DNA of 64,000 bases. Source: Actinobacillus porcinus (GTDB lineage: Bacteria > Pseudomonadota > Gammaproteobacteria > Enterobacterales > Pasteurellaceae). This document shows positions 1 to 9,182 of this stretch, piece by piece; positions within the stretch are counted from its first letter, which is position 1; each line of letters starts with the position of its first letter. A program made the position numbers and the translations under genes. The stretch spans positions 90,259-154,258 of the forward strand of contig NZ_CABFKI010000007.1 in the NCBI RefSeq assembly GCF_901764995.1. Direction: 5' to 3'. The notes below the pieces were generated by a model. It had not been told where the DNA came from, did no database searches, and worked only from the letters and a program-made list of their open reading frames with translations.

Positions 1-324
1 AAAGGCGCACCGGTGGAGCTTGTCGTACCTTGTGAAGGCACAGGCTATGAAATTGGTGGTGTAAGTATTATTAAAGGCGCTCGCAACCTTGAAAATGCGA
101 AAAAATTTGTGGATTGGGCGTTATCAAAAGAAGCACAAGAACTTTCTTGGCAAAAAGGTGAAACCCATCAAATTTTAACTAACGTTCAAGCGAAACAATC
201 GCCTTATGCGCTAGATTTTAAATCCATCAACTTAATCAATTATGATTTTGATAAATATGGTTCGAGCGATTTACGCAAACGCTTGATTACAAAATGGGTT
301 GACGAAGTAAAATTAGCAAAATAA
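1..324 (+). CDS. afuA: ABC transporter periplasmic substrate-binding protein, C-terminal part (AfuA-like)
   Basis: The reading frame is open from the first base of the window and the start lies upstream, so only about the last 107 residues are seen. The tail has the look of a cluster-F periplasmic binding protein: GGVSIIKGARNLENAKKFVD followed by a region resembling the end of FbpA/AfuA proteins. It is followed by a two-domain permease and an ATPase on the same strand, which is the afuABC order. Pasteurellaceae AfuA was named for ferric iron, but the Actinobacillus pleuropneumoniae protein was later shown to bind hexose and other sugar phosphates, so the substrate should be left open. The assignment to this family rests mostly on the neighbours. 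Confidence 0.8.
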   Translation, partial: KGAPVELVVPCEGTGYEIGGVSIIKGARNLENAKKFVDWALSKEAQELSWQKGETHQILTNVQAKQSPYALDFKSINLINYDFDKYGSSDLRKRLITKWVDEVKLAK

Positions 325-351
325 ATTAATGCTATTCGATAATCGAACACG

Positions 352-371
352 GACAGGCTAATGCCTGTCCT
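352..371 (+). repeat. small palindrome between afuA and afuB
   Basis: GGACAGGC TAAT GCCTGTCC forms an 8-bp stem with a 4-base loop. It lies between the binding-protein gene and the permease gene, where a hairpin often lowers downstream expression or protects the upstream mRNA. There is no T-run, so it is not a classical terminator. It resembles other short palindromes scattered between genes of this window. Confidence 0.6.
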
Positions 372-405
372 TACCAATAAATAAACATTCATATTGCGAG
401 GTTGT

Positions 406-2463
406 ATGAATTCCGCAAAAATACCTTTTACGCAATCGCCAAATTTTTGGCTGTTATTATCAGTAATCGCCTTTCTCGTATTACCATCTCAAGCACTTGA
501 CTATGGGTTACTCGAAAGTACAGCTGATGAGTTTTATGCTGCCATGGGTTGGTCATCACTTAACCTGACGAGTTTATGGTTTTTACCTTTAATCGGCTTT
601 TTTATTATTCCTAAACTCAATTTAAATGTTGCCACACAAGCTAAAGCAGAGCTTATTTTAATTGTCTCTACCACATTATTTGCTTTTGTGACCGCAACAA
701 TTTACAAAGTTTCCATGGGTTATTCGGTCATTATTTTATTAACAACTTTGACCGCACTTGCCACCTTTGCCTTGGCTAAACTAAAAATCATGCAAGGCGA
801 TAAATTTATTATCGCATCACTATTAGCTATCATCTTGTTGATTTTCTTCTTTATCGTCTATCCGACATTGGCAATATTAATTTCCATGTTCTATGACGGA
901 GATACCTTTGCGCCACAACAAGTATTGCGTATTTTAAGCCAAAGTTATATTGCCCGTGTTATTACAAACTCTCTTGCTTTATCAGGCTTTGTGGGTGTGG
1001 TATCCACAATATTTGGTTTAGCTTTTGCCCTTTATACTACGCGGATTGCTCGCCGTACGGCGTTCATCGGTAAAATCTTTTCCATTTTACCGATTGTAAC
1101 ACCTCCCTTTGTGGTGGGATTAGGTGTCACCTTAATGCTTGGTCGCTCGGGTTATGTCACCGAATTTTTAACTGAACATTTAGGTTTTACCAACCATAAC
1201 TGGTTATATGGTTTCAATGGCATTGCTATCGCACAAATTTTAGCGTTTGCCCCGATTTCATTTATGATTTTAGATGGCGCATTGAAATCTATTCATCCAT
1301 CAATTGAAGAAGCCTCTTACACATTAAGAGCGAACCGCTACCAAACTTTCTATAACATTATCTTCCCACTACTTCGCCCTGCATTGGCAAACTCATTTTT
1401 AATTGTTTTTGTGCAATCATTAGCGGACTTTAGCAACCCATTAGTGTTAGGGGGAAGTTTCGATGTTATTGCTACCCAAATCTATTTCTACATTGCAGGT
1501 TCTCAATTAGATTACGCTTCCGCAAGTACACTGGGATCAATTTTATTAATCTTCTCATTGCTCATTTTCGTAGTGCAATATATGTGGATCGGTAATCGTT
1601 CCTACGTCACGGTTTCAGGTAAATCTTACCGCGGTGATGTACAAGATCTTCCAAAAGGATTGAAATTAACCATTATCGCTATGCTGGGTTTCTGGGTTCT
1701 TTTCAACCTAGTACTTTACGGTAGCATTTTCTACGGTAGTTTCACCGTAAACTGGGGGGTAGATTACACCTTAACAACTCGCAACTACGAACTTATGTTC
1801 GGACAAGGTTTCAGTGACGGTGCATGGCCATCACTCTTGAATACCATGTTATATGCAGGAATTGCCGCGCCATTGACCGCACTTTTCGGCTTATTAATTG
1901 CTTATATCGTTGTGCGTAAAGATTTCCAAGGCAAAAAAACCTTAGAATTCTTAACCATGCTTTGCTTCGCAGTACCGGGCACTGTTGCCGGTGTATCTTA
2001 CATACTCGCCTTTAATAATGCGCCAATGTATATCACAGGAACAGGGATCATCATTATTATCTCAATGGTAATGCGTGACTTACCTATTGGTATGCGTGCC
2101 GCTATTGCAGGTCTTGGTCAACTTGATAAATCCCTTGATGAAGCTTCACTTTCCTTGAAAGGTTCTTCATTTAAAACGATTTGGTTTATTGTCTTCCCAT
2201 TATTAAAACCAGCCTTACTCTCTGCGCTCGTTACGAGTTTTGTGCGTGCAATGACAACAGTGAGTGCCATTATTTTCTTAGTCACTGCAGATACTCGTGT
2301 GGCAACGGCATACATCCTAAACCGCGTTGAAGACGGTGAATATGGTGTGGCGATTGCTTACGGGTCAATCTTAATTGTGGTGATGATGGCAATTATCTTG
2401 TTCTTTGACTGGATTGTGGGGGATACACGCATTTCACGTTCAAAAGCGAAAAAAATGAATTAA
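406..2463 (+). CDS. afuB: ABC transporter permease, two fused permease domains (AfuB-like)
   Basis: An inner-membrane protein of 685 residues with many hydrophobic segments and two binding-protein-dependent permease domains in tandem, roughly residues 180-400 and 470-680. Each carries an EAA-type loop (EEASYTLRANRYQTF near residue 303 and DEASLSLKGSSFKTI near 577) that docks on the ATPase. The length matches the fused AfuB/FbpB type rather than a single-domain permease. I chose the ATG at 406, which has GCGAGG four bases upstream; a TTG at 394 is in frame. It works with the preceding binding protein and the following ATPase to import ferric iron or, as for A. pleuropneumoniae AfuABC, sugar phosphates. 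Confidence 0.88.
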   Translation: MNSAKIPFTQSPNFWLLLSVIAFLVLPSQALDYGLLESTADEFYAAMGWSSLNLTSLWFLPLIGFFIIPKLNLNVATQAKAELILIVSTTLFAFVTATIYKVSMGYSVIILLTTLTALATFALAKLKIMQGDKFIIASLLAIILLIFFFIVYPTLAILISMFYDGDTFAPQQVLRILSQSYIARVITNSLALSGFVGVVSTIFGLAFALYTTRIARRTAFIGKIFSILPIVTPPFVVGLGVTLMLGRSGYVTEFLTEHLGFTNHNWLYGFNGIAIAQILAFAPISFMILDGALKSIHPSIEEASYTLRANRYQTFYNIIFPLLRPALANSFLIVFVQSLADFSNPLVLGGSFDVIATQIYFYIAGSQLDYASASTLGSILLIFSLLIFVVQYMWIGNRSYVTVSGKSYRGDVQDLPKGLKLTIIAMLGFWVLFNLVLYGSIFYGSFTVNWGVDYTLTTRNYELMFGQGFSDGAWPSLLNTMLYAGIAAPLTALFGLLIAYIVVRKDFQGKKTLEFLTMLCFAVPGTVAGVSYILAFNNAPMYITGTGIIIIISMVMRDLPIGMRAAIAGLGQLDKSLDEASLSLKGSSFKTIWFIVFPLLKPALLSALVTSFVRAMTTVSAIIFLVTADTRVATAYILNRVEDGEYGVAIAYGSILIVVMMAIILFFDWIVGDTRISRSKAKKMN

Positions 2464-2515
2464 TTTTAACCGCACTTGTAAGGGCAAACACAGTTGCTCA
2501 ATCAATGAATATGGA

Positions 2516-2538
2516 TATAGGGGAATGTATTATCCCCT
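2516..2538 (+). repeat. small palindrome between afuB and afuC
   Basis: ATAGGGGAATGTATTATCCCC contains GGGGAAT / ATTATCCCC arms, a short hairpin in the 99-base gap between permease and ATPase genes. It has no T-run and is probably one of the small palindromic intergenic elements of this genome. Confidence 0.5.
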
Positions 2539-2562
2539 ACAAAATAAAGGTAGTACCAAATT

Positions 2563-3621
2563 ATGACAACAACAAAAAATGATGACTTCTTAGTCTTAAA
2601 AAATATCACCAAATCTTTTGGCAAAGTCACTGTTATTGATGATTTAGACTTAACCATTAAGCGCGGCACGATGGTGACTTTACTCGGGCCTTCGGGTTGC
2701 GGTAAAACTACCGTGCTTCGTTTAGTAGCCGGCTTGGAAAGCCCGACTTCAGGTCAAATTTTTATCGATGGCGAAGATGTCACTAAATCCTCTATTCAAA
2801 ATCGAGATATTTGTATTGTGTTCCAGTCCTACGCGCTCTTTCCACATATGTCTATTGGCGATAACGTGGGTTATGGTTTGCGTATGCAAGGCGTCAGTGC
2901 CGATGAACGCAAACAGCGTGTGAAAGAAGCCTTGGAATTAGTGGATTTAGCCGGCTTTGAAGATCGTTTTGTGGATCAAATTTCAGGCGGTCAACAACAA
3001 CGTGTGGCACTGGCGCGTGCGTTAGTGTTAAAACCGAAAGTATTGTTATTTGATGAACCATTAAGTAACTTAGACGCCAACTTACGCCGTTCAATGCGTG
3101 AAAAAATCCGTGAATTACAACAACGTTTAGGCATTACTAGTCTTTATGTGACTCACGATCAAACAGAAGCCTTTGCGGTATCTGATGAAGTGATTGTGAT
3201 GCATAAAGGGAAAATCATGCAAAAAGCTCCGGCGAAAGAACTTTATTTACGTCCAAATTCCCTATTCTTGGCCAACTTTATGGGGGAAAGCAGTATTTTT
3301 GACGGCACAGTTTCACACAATACGATTACCGTAAATCAATATTCCTTTACCCTATCCAACGCGGCGGACTTCGGTATTCCGGATGGCGAATGTTTAGTGG
3401 GAATTCGCCCGGAAGCGATTTCCTTACAAAACCAAGGGGAAGCCGCCCAAGCCTGCGAAATTAAATCCGCGGTTTATATGGGCAACCACTGGGAAATTGT
3501 CGCGAACTGGGGTGGCAAAGATTTACTCGTTAACAGCAACCCTGAAGATTTTGACCCACATGCCCAAACCGCTTATGTGCATTTGGCGGAACATGGGGTG
3601 TTTTTGTTGAAAAAAGAATAA
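2563..3621 (+). CDS. afuC: ABC transporter ATP-binding protein (AfuC-like)
   Basis: A 352-residue ATPase of the iron/spermidine/sulfate importer class. Walker [10 protein letters not shown] is near residue 45, the signature SGGQQQR near 140, Walker [12 protein letters not shown] near 162 and the switch His in VTHDQTEA near 200. A C-terminal TOBE-like region (about residues 240-352, with VGIRPEAI) is typical of MalK/FbpC/PotA-type subunits. It closes the afuABC set and energises uptake through the fused permease. A nucleoside hydrolase gene begins 37 bases later on the same strand and may be cotranscribed. Confidence 0.9.
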   Translation: MTTTKNDDFLVLKNITKSFGKVTVIDDLDLTIKRGTMVTLLGPSGCGKTTVLRLVAGLESPTSGQIFIDGEDVTKSSIQNRDICIVFQSYALFPHMSIGDNVGYGLRMQGVSADERKQRVKEALELVDLAGFEDRFVDQISGGQQQRVALARALVLKPKVLLFDEPLSNLDANLRRSMREKIRELQQRLGITSLYVTHDQTEAFAVSDEVIVMHKGKIMQKAPAKELYLRPNSLFLANFMGESSIFDGTVSHNTITVNQYSFTLSNAADFGIPDGECLVGIRPEAISLQNQGEAAQACEIKSAVYMGNHWEIVANWGGKDLLVNSNPEDFDPHAQTAYVHLAEHGVFLLKKE

Positions 3622-3658
3622 ACAGCCCTAAAAATTCCCATTTATAAGGAGATAAATT

Positions 3659-4588
3659 ATGGCTCAAAAAATTATTCTCGACTGTGATCCCGGTCATGAT
3701 GATGCGATTGCAATGATGCTGGCTTGGGGAAATCCGAATATTGATTTACTTGCCGTGACAACCGTTGTTGGCAATCAGACGTTAGAGAAAGTTTCGCGTA
3801 ACGCGTTGGCGGTAGCGGAAATGGCAAAAATGTATGGAGTGCCTATTGCAAAAGGTTGCGATCATCCGTTAGTACGTGATGTAGAAAATGCGCCGAATAT
3901 TCATGGTAATTCAGGTATGGATGGCCCTGTATTGCCTGAGCCAACCATGCAATTTGAAGAGAAACACGCGGTAAATCTGATCATTGAGCTTATTATGTCT
4001 CACCCTGAGAAAACCATTACACTGGTGCCAACCGGGGGGCTAACCAATATTGCTATGGCTGCCCGTTTGGAGCCGCGTATTATTGATCGCGTGAAAGAAG
4101 TGGTGTTAATGGGCGGCGGATACCATACCGGTAACTGGAGTGCGGTGGCAGAATTCAATATTAAAATTGACCCCGAAGCGGCGCATATTGTGTTTAATGC
4201 AGGCTGGAAAGTCACTATGGTAGGATTAGATCTCACTCATCAAGCCTTAGCGACACCTGATATTGTGGAACGCTTTGCGGCACTCAATACTAAACCGGGG
4301 CAATTTGTGGTGGATTTACTCAAGTTCTTCGGCAAGATGTATAAACAAGTGCAAAATTTTGATGCCCCACCGGTTCATGACGCTTGCGCGGTTGCTTATG
4401 TTATCGATCCAACGCTCATTGAAGTGCAACAAGTTCCTGTGAATATTGAATTAACCGGTACGCACACGTTAGGCATGACGGTAGCAGATTTCCGTTATCC
4501 GCCAAAACCTTGTAATACGTGGGTAGCGAAAAAACTCGATAAAGCACGTTTTTGGGATCTTGTTGTGGATGCGGTGAGAAATTTATAA
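3659..4588 (+). CDS. Inosine-uridine preferring nucleoside hydrolase family protein
   Basis: A 309-residue cytoplasmic enzyme that would split the N-glycosidic bond of ribonucleosides to ribose and a free base. The metal-binding hallmark DCDPGHDDAIAMML is at residues 8-21, the NIHGNSGMDGP motif near 79, AEFNIKIDPEAA near 161, and the active-site histidine lies in APPVHDACA near residue 240. Length equals that of E. coli RihA/RihB/RihC. I cannot assign pyrimidine or purine preference. The start has a strong AAGGAG six bases upstream. It sits between afuABC and a pseudouridine operon, so this stretch is rich in ribose-salvage functions. Confidence 0.9.
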   Translation: MAQKIILDCDPGHDDAIAMMLAWGNPNIDLLAVTTVVGNQTLEKVSRNALAVAEMAKMYGVPIAKGCDHPLVRDVENAPNIHGNSGMDGPVLPEPTMQFEEKHAVNLIIELIMSHPEKTITLVPTGGLTNIAMAARLEPRIIDRVKEVVLMGGGYHTGNWSAVAEFNIKIDPEAAHIVFNAGWKVTMVGLDLTHQALATPDIVERFAALNTKPGQFVVDLLKFFGKMYKQVQNFDAPPVHDACAVAYVIDPTLIEVQQVPVNIELTGTHTLGMTVADFRYPPKPCNTWVAKKLDKARFWDLVVDAVRNL

Positions 4589-4600
4589 TTCTCTACTACT

Positions 4601-4718
4601 CTATCACAAAGCTGAAATGGCGGTTGGTGAGCTTGTCGAACCATAAGACATTTCAGCGTTTACTGCACAAGACTTACGTTTCGACAGGCTCAACGACCGT
4701 CTTGTGCAAATACCACAA
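4601..4718. repeat. intergenic palindromic repeat, 'gagcttgtcgaac' family
   Basis: This stretch contains AGCTGAAATGGCGGTTGGTGAG...GACATTTCAGCG (inverted TGAAATG / CATTTCA arms) and GCACAAGAC...GTCTTGTGC arms around TTCGACAGGCTCAACGAC. The same elements recur in other orientations near 9254-9385, 41089-41163 and 43753-43828. No coding potential. It looks like a short non-autonomous or palindromic intergenic repeat. Confidence 0.7.
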
Positions 4719-4747
4719 AATATCGCGCTTCCCTTCAAATTATTTTC

Positions 4748-4763
4748 TGTGATCTCTCTCACA
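4748..4763 (+). promoter_or_regulatory. CRP binding site upstream of the pseudouridine operon
   Basis: TGTGATCTCTCTCACA matches the CRP consensus TGTGA-N6-TCACA at every conserved base. Its centre lies about 60 bases before the start point predicted from the -35/-10 pair downstream, the spacing of a class I CRP-activated promoter. This suggests catabolite control of pseudouridine use. Confidence 0.85.
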
Positions 4764-4780
4764 AATCTCAATATAAGTCA

Positions 4781-4808
4781 TTGCAATGTCTCATTATTTC
4801 CCTACAAT
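4781..4808 (+). promoter_or_regulatory. sigma-70 promoter of psuK-psuG-transporter operon
   Basis: TTGCAA at 4781-4786 and TACAAT at 4803-4808 are separated by 16 bases. Transcription would begin near 4815, inside the left arm of the dyad that follows. Confidence 0.7.
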
Positions 4809-4811
4809 CAC

Positions 4812-4842
4812 AAACATAAGTTTGAGGTATAAACTTATGTTT
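4812..4842 (+). promoter_or_regulatory. perfect 12-bp inverted repeat, likely operator
   Basis: AAACATAAGTTT and AAACTTATGTTT are exact reverse complements separated by GAGGTAT. The dyad covers the predicted start point and leader directly before the ribosome binding site of the kinase gene. It is a good candidate operator, possibly for the HTH domain of that kinase; a hairpin role in the leader RNA is the alternative. Confidence 0.7.
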
Positions 4843-4856
4843 ATTGGAGGTAAATT

Positions 4857-5960
4857 ATGACTGATAATGAACGTATTATTTTTGAACTTATTCGTAAAAA
4901 TCCCTTTATATCCCAGCAAGAACTTGCGGATAAAATCGGTCTCTCTCGTTCTGCGGTCGCGAACATCATTTCCGCATTAGTCAAAAAAGAATATTTGCTT
5001 GGCAAAGCTTATATTTTTAATGAACGCAATGCTATCGTCTGTATTGGTGCGGCAAACCTTGATAAAAAAATCAAAACCGATCATGAGTTACAAGGATACA
5101 CATCCAATCCGATTACATCAAAAGTCTCTATTGGCGGCGTTGTCCGCAATATTGCCGAAAATCTGGGGCGCTTAGAACAAGAAGTCATTCTTATTTCTAC
5201 CGTTGGCAGCGATCCTGAATGGTCAAGAATAAAAGCTCTCTCTTCGCCTTTTATGAACACGGAATCGGTGATCACGCTTGAAGGGCAATCCACGGGTTGT
5301 TACACCGCACTTCTTGATATTGATGGGGAAATGTATTTAGGCTTAGCCGATATGTCTATTTATGATCATTTCAAGCCTGAACTCTTAATCAAACGCCAAC
5401 AATACTTGCGTAATGCAAAATGTTTGGTCGTTGATTTAAATTGCCCGAAAGAAACCGTGGAATTTCTTTGTGCCTACGCCACCAAACACCAAATTAAACT
5501 TGCCGTTATCGCAGTTTCTGAACCCAAAATGAAACATTTGCCACGCCAATTAGCCGGAGTCGATTGCTTATTTATCAATAAAGGCGAGCTAGGTGCCTTT
5601 GTCGGACGTGTTCTCAATACGGATGAAAGTTTAAAAAGTGCGGTGAATGAAGTGCTAGATTTAGGCGTAAAACAAATTATTCTCACCGCCGGCGCCAAAG
5701 GGGTTTTATCCGCCAATCAATCGCACTACCAATGGTATCCGGTAAAACAGCTAGCGTCTTCAAAAATCGTGGACGTCACTGGTGCCGGAGATTCCTTTAG
5801 TGCTGCCTATATCGATGCTTGGCTACAACATCAACCTGAACCGCAATGTATTTTAGCGGGAATGGTCAATGCCTATCACACGATTCAATCTGAATTTACC
5901 GTTCGCCCTAATTTAACTAAAGCACAATTACAAACTGAAATGGAGCATTTTTATGAATAA
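4857..5960 (+). CDS. psuK: PfkB-family pseudouridine kinase with N-terminal helix-turn-helix
   Basis: 367 residues in two parts. Residues 5-55 form a winged helix (NPFISQQELADKIGLSRSAV); residues 57-365 form a PfkB sugar kinase with the catalytic signature DVTGAGDSF, the base Asp being near residue 312. It would phosphorylate pseudouridine to pseudouridine 5'-phosphate for the glycosidase encoded next, which it overlaps by eight bases. The HTH makes it a plausible self-regulating enzyme-repressor acting at the perfect dyad just upstream. A strong GGAGG precedes the ATG. Substrate is inferred from the adjacent glycosidase gene; the family alone would allow other nucleoside or sugar kinases. 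Confidence 0.88.
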   Translation: MTDNERIIFELIRKNPFISQQELADKIGLSRSAVANIISALVKKEYLLGKAYIFNERNAIVCIGAANLDKKIKTDHELQGYTSNPITSKVSIGGVVRNIAENLGRLEQEVILISTVGSDPEWSRIKALSSPFMNTESVITLEGQSTGCYTALLDIDGEMYLGLADMSIYDHFKPELLIKRQQYLRNAKCLVVDLNCPKETVEFLCAYATKHQIKLAVIAVSEPKMKHLPRQLAGVDCLFINKGELGAFVGRVLNTDESLKSAVNEVLDLGVKQIILTAGAKGVLSANQSHYQWYPVKQLASSKIVDVTGAGDSFSAAYIDAWLQHQPEPQCILAGMVNAYHTIQSEFTVRPNLTKAQLQTEMEHFYE

Positions 5961-6864
5961 CTATTTAGTCTTATCTCAAGAAGTCAAAGAAGGTATGGAA
6001 AAAGGTTTACCTATTGTTGCCTTAGAATCAACCATTATTTCCCATGGTATGCCTTATCCGCAAAATGTACAAATGGCACGAGAAGTGGAACAAATTGTAC
6101 GTGATCATGGTGCCGTGCCTGCCACGATTGCCATTGTCGATGGCAAAATCAAAATTGGCTTATCTGATGATGAATTGGAAATGTTTGGGAGTAGCAAAGG
6201 CATTGCAAAAGTCTCGCGCCGTGATTTAGCGGATGTTGTTACCTCAAAACGTTTAGGTGCAACCACCGTGGCCAGCACAATGATCGCCGCTCAATTAGCG
6301 GGGATTAAATTTTTTGTAACAGGCGGTTTAGGCGGTGTCCATCGCGGTTGGGAACATAACTTAGATATTTCTGCCGATTTAGATGAATTTGCGCAAACGA
6401 ACGTTACGGTGATCTGTGCCGGCGCTAAATCTATCTTAGATCTTCCTGCCACCTTAGAATATTTAGAAACCAAAGGCGTTCCTGTTATTGGTTACCAAAC
6501 TAAAAATCTTCCCGCCTTCTTTTGTCGTGACAGCGGCTTACCGCTTCCGCTCTCATCAGATGATTTACAGCATATTGCCAATATGATTAAAACCAAATGG
6601 GAACTGGGACTTCAAGGCGGTGTGGTGGTGGCTAACCCCATTCCTGAAGAGCATGCCCTTGCCCCTGAATATATCAACGGCATTATTGAAAGTGCGGTCA
6701 AAGAAGCGGAAGAAAAAGGCATTACAGGAAAAGATATTACGCCATTTTTATTAGGCAAAATTGTAGAAATGACGGATGGCAAAAGCTTAGAAGCCAATAT
6801 TCATTTGGTGAAAAACAATGCCAAAATTGGCGCACAACTGGCTGTCCGTTATTTTAAATCATAA
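5953..6864 (+). CDS. psuG: Pseudouridine-5'-phosphate glycosidase
   Basis: 303 residues, the standard length for PsuG. It breaks the C-C glycosidic bond of pseudouridine 5'-phosphate to give uracil and ribose 5-phosphate. Family motifs visible are ALESTIISHGMPYP near residue 24, VPATIAIVDG near 55, STMIAAQLAGI near 108, FVTGGLGGVHRG near 120 and the C-terminal PFLLGKIVEMTDGKSL. The start overlaps the end of the kinase gene by eight bases, so the two are translationally coupled. The product feeds the pentose phosphate pathway, and uracil can be salvaged. Confidence 0.95.
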   Translation: MNNYLVLSQEVKEGMEKGLPIVALESTIISHGMPYPQNVQMAREVEQIVRDHGAVPATIAIVDGKIKIGLSDDELEMFGSSKGIAKVSRRDLADVVTSKRLGATTVASTMIAAQLAGIKFFVTGGLGGVHRGWEHNLDISADLDEFAQTNVTVICAGAKSILDLPATLEYLETKGVPVIGYQTKNLPAFFCRDSGLPLPLSSDDLQHIANMIKTKWELGLQGGVVVANPIPEEHALAPEYINGIIESAVKEAEEKGITGKDITPFLLGKIVEMTDGKSLEANIHLVKNNAKIGAQLAVRYFKS

Positions 6865-6872
6865 GCTCAACG

Positions 6873-6891
6873 AGCCCATTCTTTTGGGCTA
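6873..6891 (+). repeat. small palindrome between psuG and its transporter
   Basis: AGCCCATTCTTTTGGGCT gives an AGCCCA / TGGGCT stem in the 52-base gap. It has no T-run, so it is more likely an mRNA-processing or stabilising hairpin than a terminator. Confidence 0.5.
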
Positions 6892-6916
6892 GGCATTTCT
6901 CTAACCGGAGGTTCCT

Positions 6917-8182
6917 ATGGACATCGTAAACAGTTTATTTGGCATATTTATTTTGCTGTTGATTGCCTTTTTATTCTCTAACAACAAAAAAGCGATTAAT
7001 TATCGCACTGTTATTGGCGCACTACTTATCCAAATGGCAATTGGTGCATTAATTTTATACGTTCCCCTTGGACGTAAAGTATTAATGGCGGTGTCTGATG
7101 GCGTGGCGAAAATTATTGCTTTCGGTGCGGATGGGATGAATTTCCTATTTGGTGGTTTAGTCAGTGAGAAAATGTTTGAAGTATTTGGTGGCGGTGGATT
7201 CGTCTTTGCCTTCCGCGTACTGCCGCCCATTATCTTCTTTGCCGCGCTCATTTCTGTTTTGTACTATCTCGGTATTATGCAAATGATCATCAAAGTTATT
7301 GGTGGTGGTTTGCAAAAATTATTAGGTACATCAAAAGCAGAGTCCACATCAGCGGCGGCAAATATTTTCGTAGGGCAAACGGAAGCGCCTTTATTAGTTA
7401 AACCGTTCATTGAAAAAATGACACAGTCTGAATTATTTGCCGTAATGGTTGGGGGATTAGCCTCTATTGCCGGTGCCTCTCTTGCCGGTTATGCCGGAAT
7501 GGGAATTCCGTTACCATATTTAATTGCCGCATCATTTATGGCTGCCCCGGGTGGCTTATTATTCGCAAAAATTCTCTTCCCACAAACAGAAAAACCGAAT
7601 GATGATATTAAATTAGTGGATGATGGCGAAAAACCTGCCAATGTCATTGAAGCGGCAGCATCCGGTGCAGCTTCAGGTGCGCAATTAGCCATCAATATCG
7701 GCGCCATGTTAATTGCCTTTATTGCCTTAATTTCAATGCTCAATTGGATCATTTCTGCGCTCGCGGGCTTAGTGGGACAAGAAGGCGTAACACTTCAATC
7801 ATTACTCGGCTATGCGTTCCAACCATTAGCTTGGGCTGTGGGTGTGCCTTGGGAAGAAGCACAAGTTTCCGGTGCCTTAATCGGTGAAAAATTAATTCTA
7901 AATGAATTTGTGGCTTATGTAGATTTTATCAAATACCTTAGCCCGGAATCTGCCGTTCAATTAAGCCCGAAAACCGTTGCCATTATCACCTTTGCGCTCT
8001 GTGGTTTCGCTAACTTGGGCTCTATTGCCATTTTAGTAGGTGGATTAGGTAGCATGGCGCCATCACGCCGTAGTGATATTGCGCGTATGGGGATCCGCGC
8101 GGTTATCGCCGGCTCACTTTCTAATCTTATGAGCGGTGCCATTGCCGGTTTATTTATTGGCATTGGCGGATCCATTATGTAA
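6917..8182 (+). CDS. psuT: Concentrative nucleoside transporter, NupC family (probable pseudouridine importer)
   Basis: A 421-residue inner-membrane protein of the CNT/NupC family. Characteristic stretches include [12 protein letters not shown] near residue 154, the glycine/alanine-rich gate and the C-terminal [16 protein letters not shown] near residue 365. These proteins drive nucleoside uptake with a proton or sodium gradient. It follows the glycosidase gene by 52 bases with a good AACCGGAGG, and a USS-pair terminator follows it, so it is the third gene of the operon. The role in pseudouridine uptake is inferred from the context; by sequence it could carry other nucleosides. Confidence 0.85.
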   Translation: MDIVNSLFGIFILLLIAFLFSNNKKAINYRTVIGALLIQMAIGALILYVPLGRKVLMAVSDGVAKIIAFGADGMNFLFGGLVSEKMFEVFGGGGFVFAFRVLPPIIFFAALISVLYYLGIMQMIIKVIGGGLQKLLGTSKAESTSAAANIFVGQTEAPLLVKPFIEKMTQSELFAVMVGGLASIAGASLAGYAGMGIPLPYLIAASFMAAPGGLLFAKILFPQTEKPNDDIKLVDDGEKPANVIEAAASGAASGAQLAINIGAMLIAFIALISMLNWIISALAGLVGQEGVTLQSLLGYAFQPLAWAVGVPWEEAQVSGALIGEKLILNEFVAYVDFIKYLSPESAVQLSPKTVAIITFALCGFANLGSIAILVGGLGSMAPSRRSDIARMGIRAVIAGSLSNLMSGAIAGLFIGIGGSIM

Positions 8183-8199
8183 ATTTTCTCGCGATAACC

Positions 8200-8234
8200 A
8201 ACCGCACTTTCCCCCTAAAGTGCGGTTCTTTTTT
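8200..8234 (+). terminator. terminator made of an inverted pair of uptake signal sequences
   Basis: AACCGCACTTT...AAAGTGCGGTT followed by CTTTTTT. It ends the pseudouridine operon. Confidence 0.9.
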
Positions 8235-8299
8235 ATTGTGTTTTTTATTTTAATAACATACTATAACACTCAGTTATTATCATATTAAAAGGATACACA

Positions 8300-9160
8300 A
8301 TGAAAAACGAATTAATTTGTTACAAAAAAATGCCTGTTTGGACAAAAGACAGCTTGCCAAAAATGTTCCAAGAAAAACACAATACCAAAGCAGGGACTTG
8401 GGGGAAATTGACCGTGTTAAAAGGGGCATTAAAATTTTACGAATTAACAGAAAATGGCGATGTGGTTAACGAACATATTTTTACCGCAGATAACGACACG
8501 CCTTTTGTTGAACCGCAACTTTGGCACCGCGTAGAAGCACTTTCTGATGATTTAGAGTGTTATTTGGAATTTTATTGCACCAAAGCGGATTATTTCAGCA
8601 AAAAATACAACCTAACGGCAACCCATTCTGAAGTCAAAGCGGCTGCAGAAATATTAACCCCTTGCAAAACCTTAGATCTTGGTTGTGGGCAAGGACGCAA
8701 TTCACTGTATTTAAGTTTGTTGGGCTATGATGTGACCGCTTGGGATCATAATGAAATGAGCGTAGGCTTTTTACGCGAAACCGCGGAGAAAGAAAATCTA
8801 AACATTTCCACCGCACTTTACGATATTAACAGTGCCAATATTCAAGAGCATTACGACTTTATCGTTTCCACTGTGGTCTTTATGTTCCTAAATCGTCAAG
8901 CGGTACCGAATATCATTAAAAATATGCAAGAACATACCAATGCCGGCGGCTACAATCTTATCGTTGCGGCAATGGATACCGCTGATGTGCCTTGCCCAAT
9001 GCCTTTTTCATTTACATTTAAAGAAAATGAACTGGCGAATTATTATCAGGACTGGGAATTAGTGAAATATCAAGAAGAAATGGGTGAATTGCATAAAACC
9101 GATGAAAATGGCAATCGAATTAAGATGAAATTTGTTACGATGTTAGCGCGGAAGAGATAG
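8300..9160 (+). CDS. tehB: Tellurite-resistance SAM-dependent methyltransferase TehB
   Basis: 286 residues, the length of the Haemophilus TehB form, which has an extra N-terminal cupin-like domain (DUF1971-type, about residues 1-95, with HRVEAL) before the methyltransferase domain. The SAM-binding glycine motif is LDLGCGQGRNSLYL near residue 128. The protein methylates or detoxifies tellurite; in H. influenzae it has also been linked to oxidative stress and heme use. The ATG is preceded by AAAAGGA. It stands alone between the pseudouridine operon terminator and a repeat-filled gap. Confidence 0.93.
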   Translation: MKNELICYKKMPVWTKDSLPKMFQEKHNTKAGTWGKLTVLKGALKFYELTENGDVVNEHIFTADNDTPFVEPQLWHRVEALSDDLECYLEFYCTKADYFSKKYNLTATHSEVKAAAEILTPCKTLDLGCGQGRNSLYLSLLGYDVTAWDHNEMSVGFLRETAEKENLNISTALYDINSANIQEHYDFIVSTVVFMFLNRQAVPNIIKNMQEHTNAGGYNLIVAAMDTADVPCPMPFSFTFKENELANYYQDWELVKYQEEMGELHKTDENGNRIKMKFVTMLARKR

Positions 9161-9182
9161 GTAGCTAAAAACTGAGACCATT

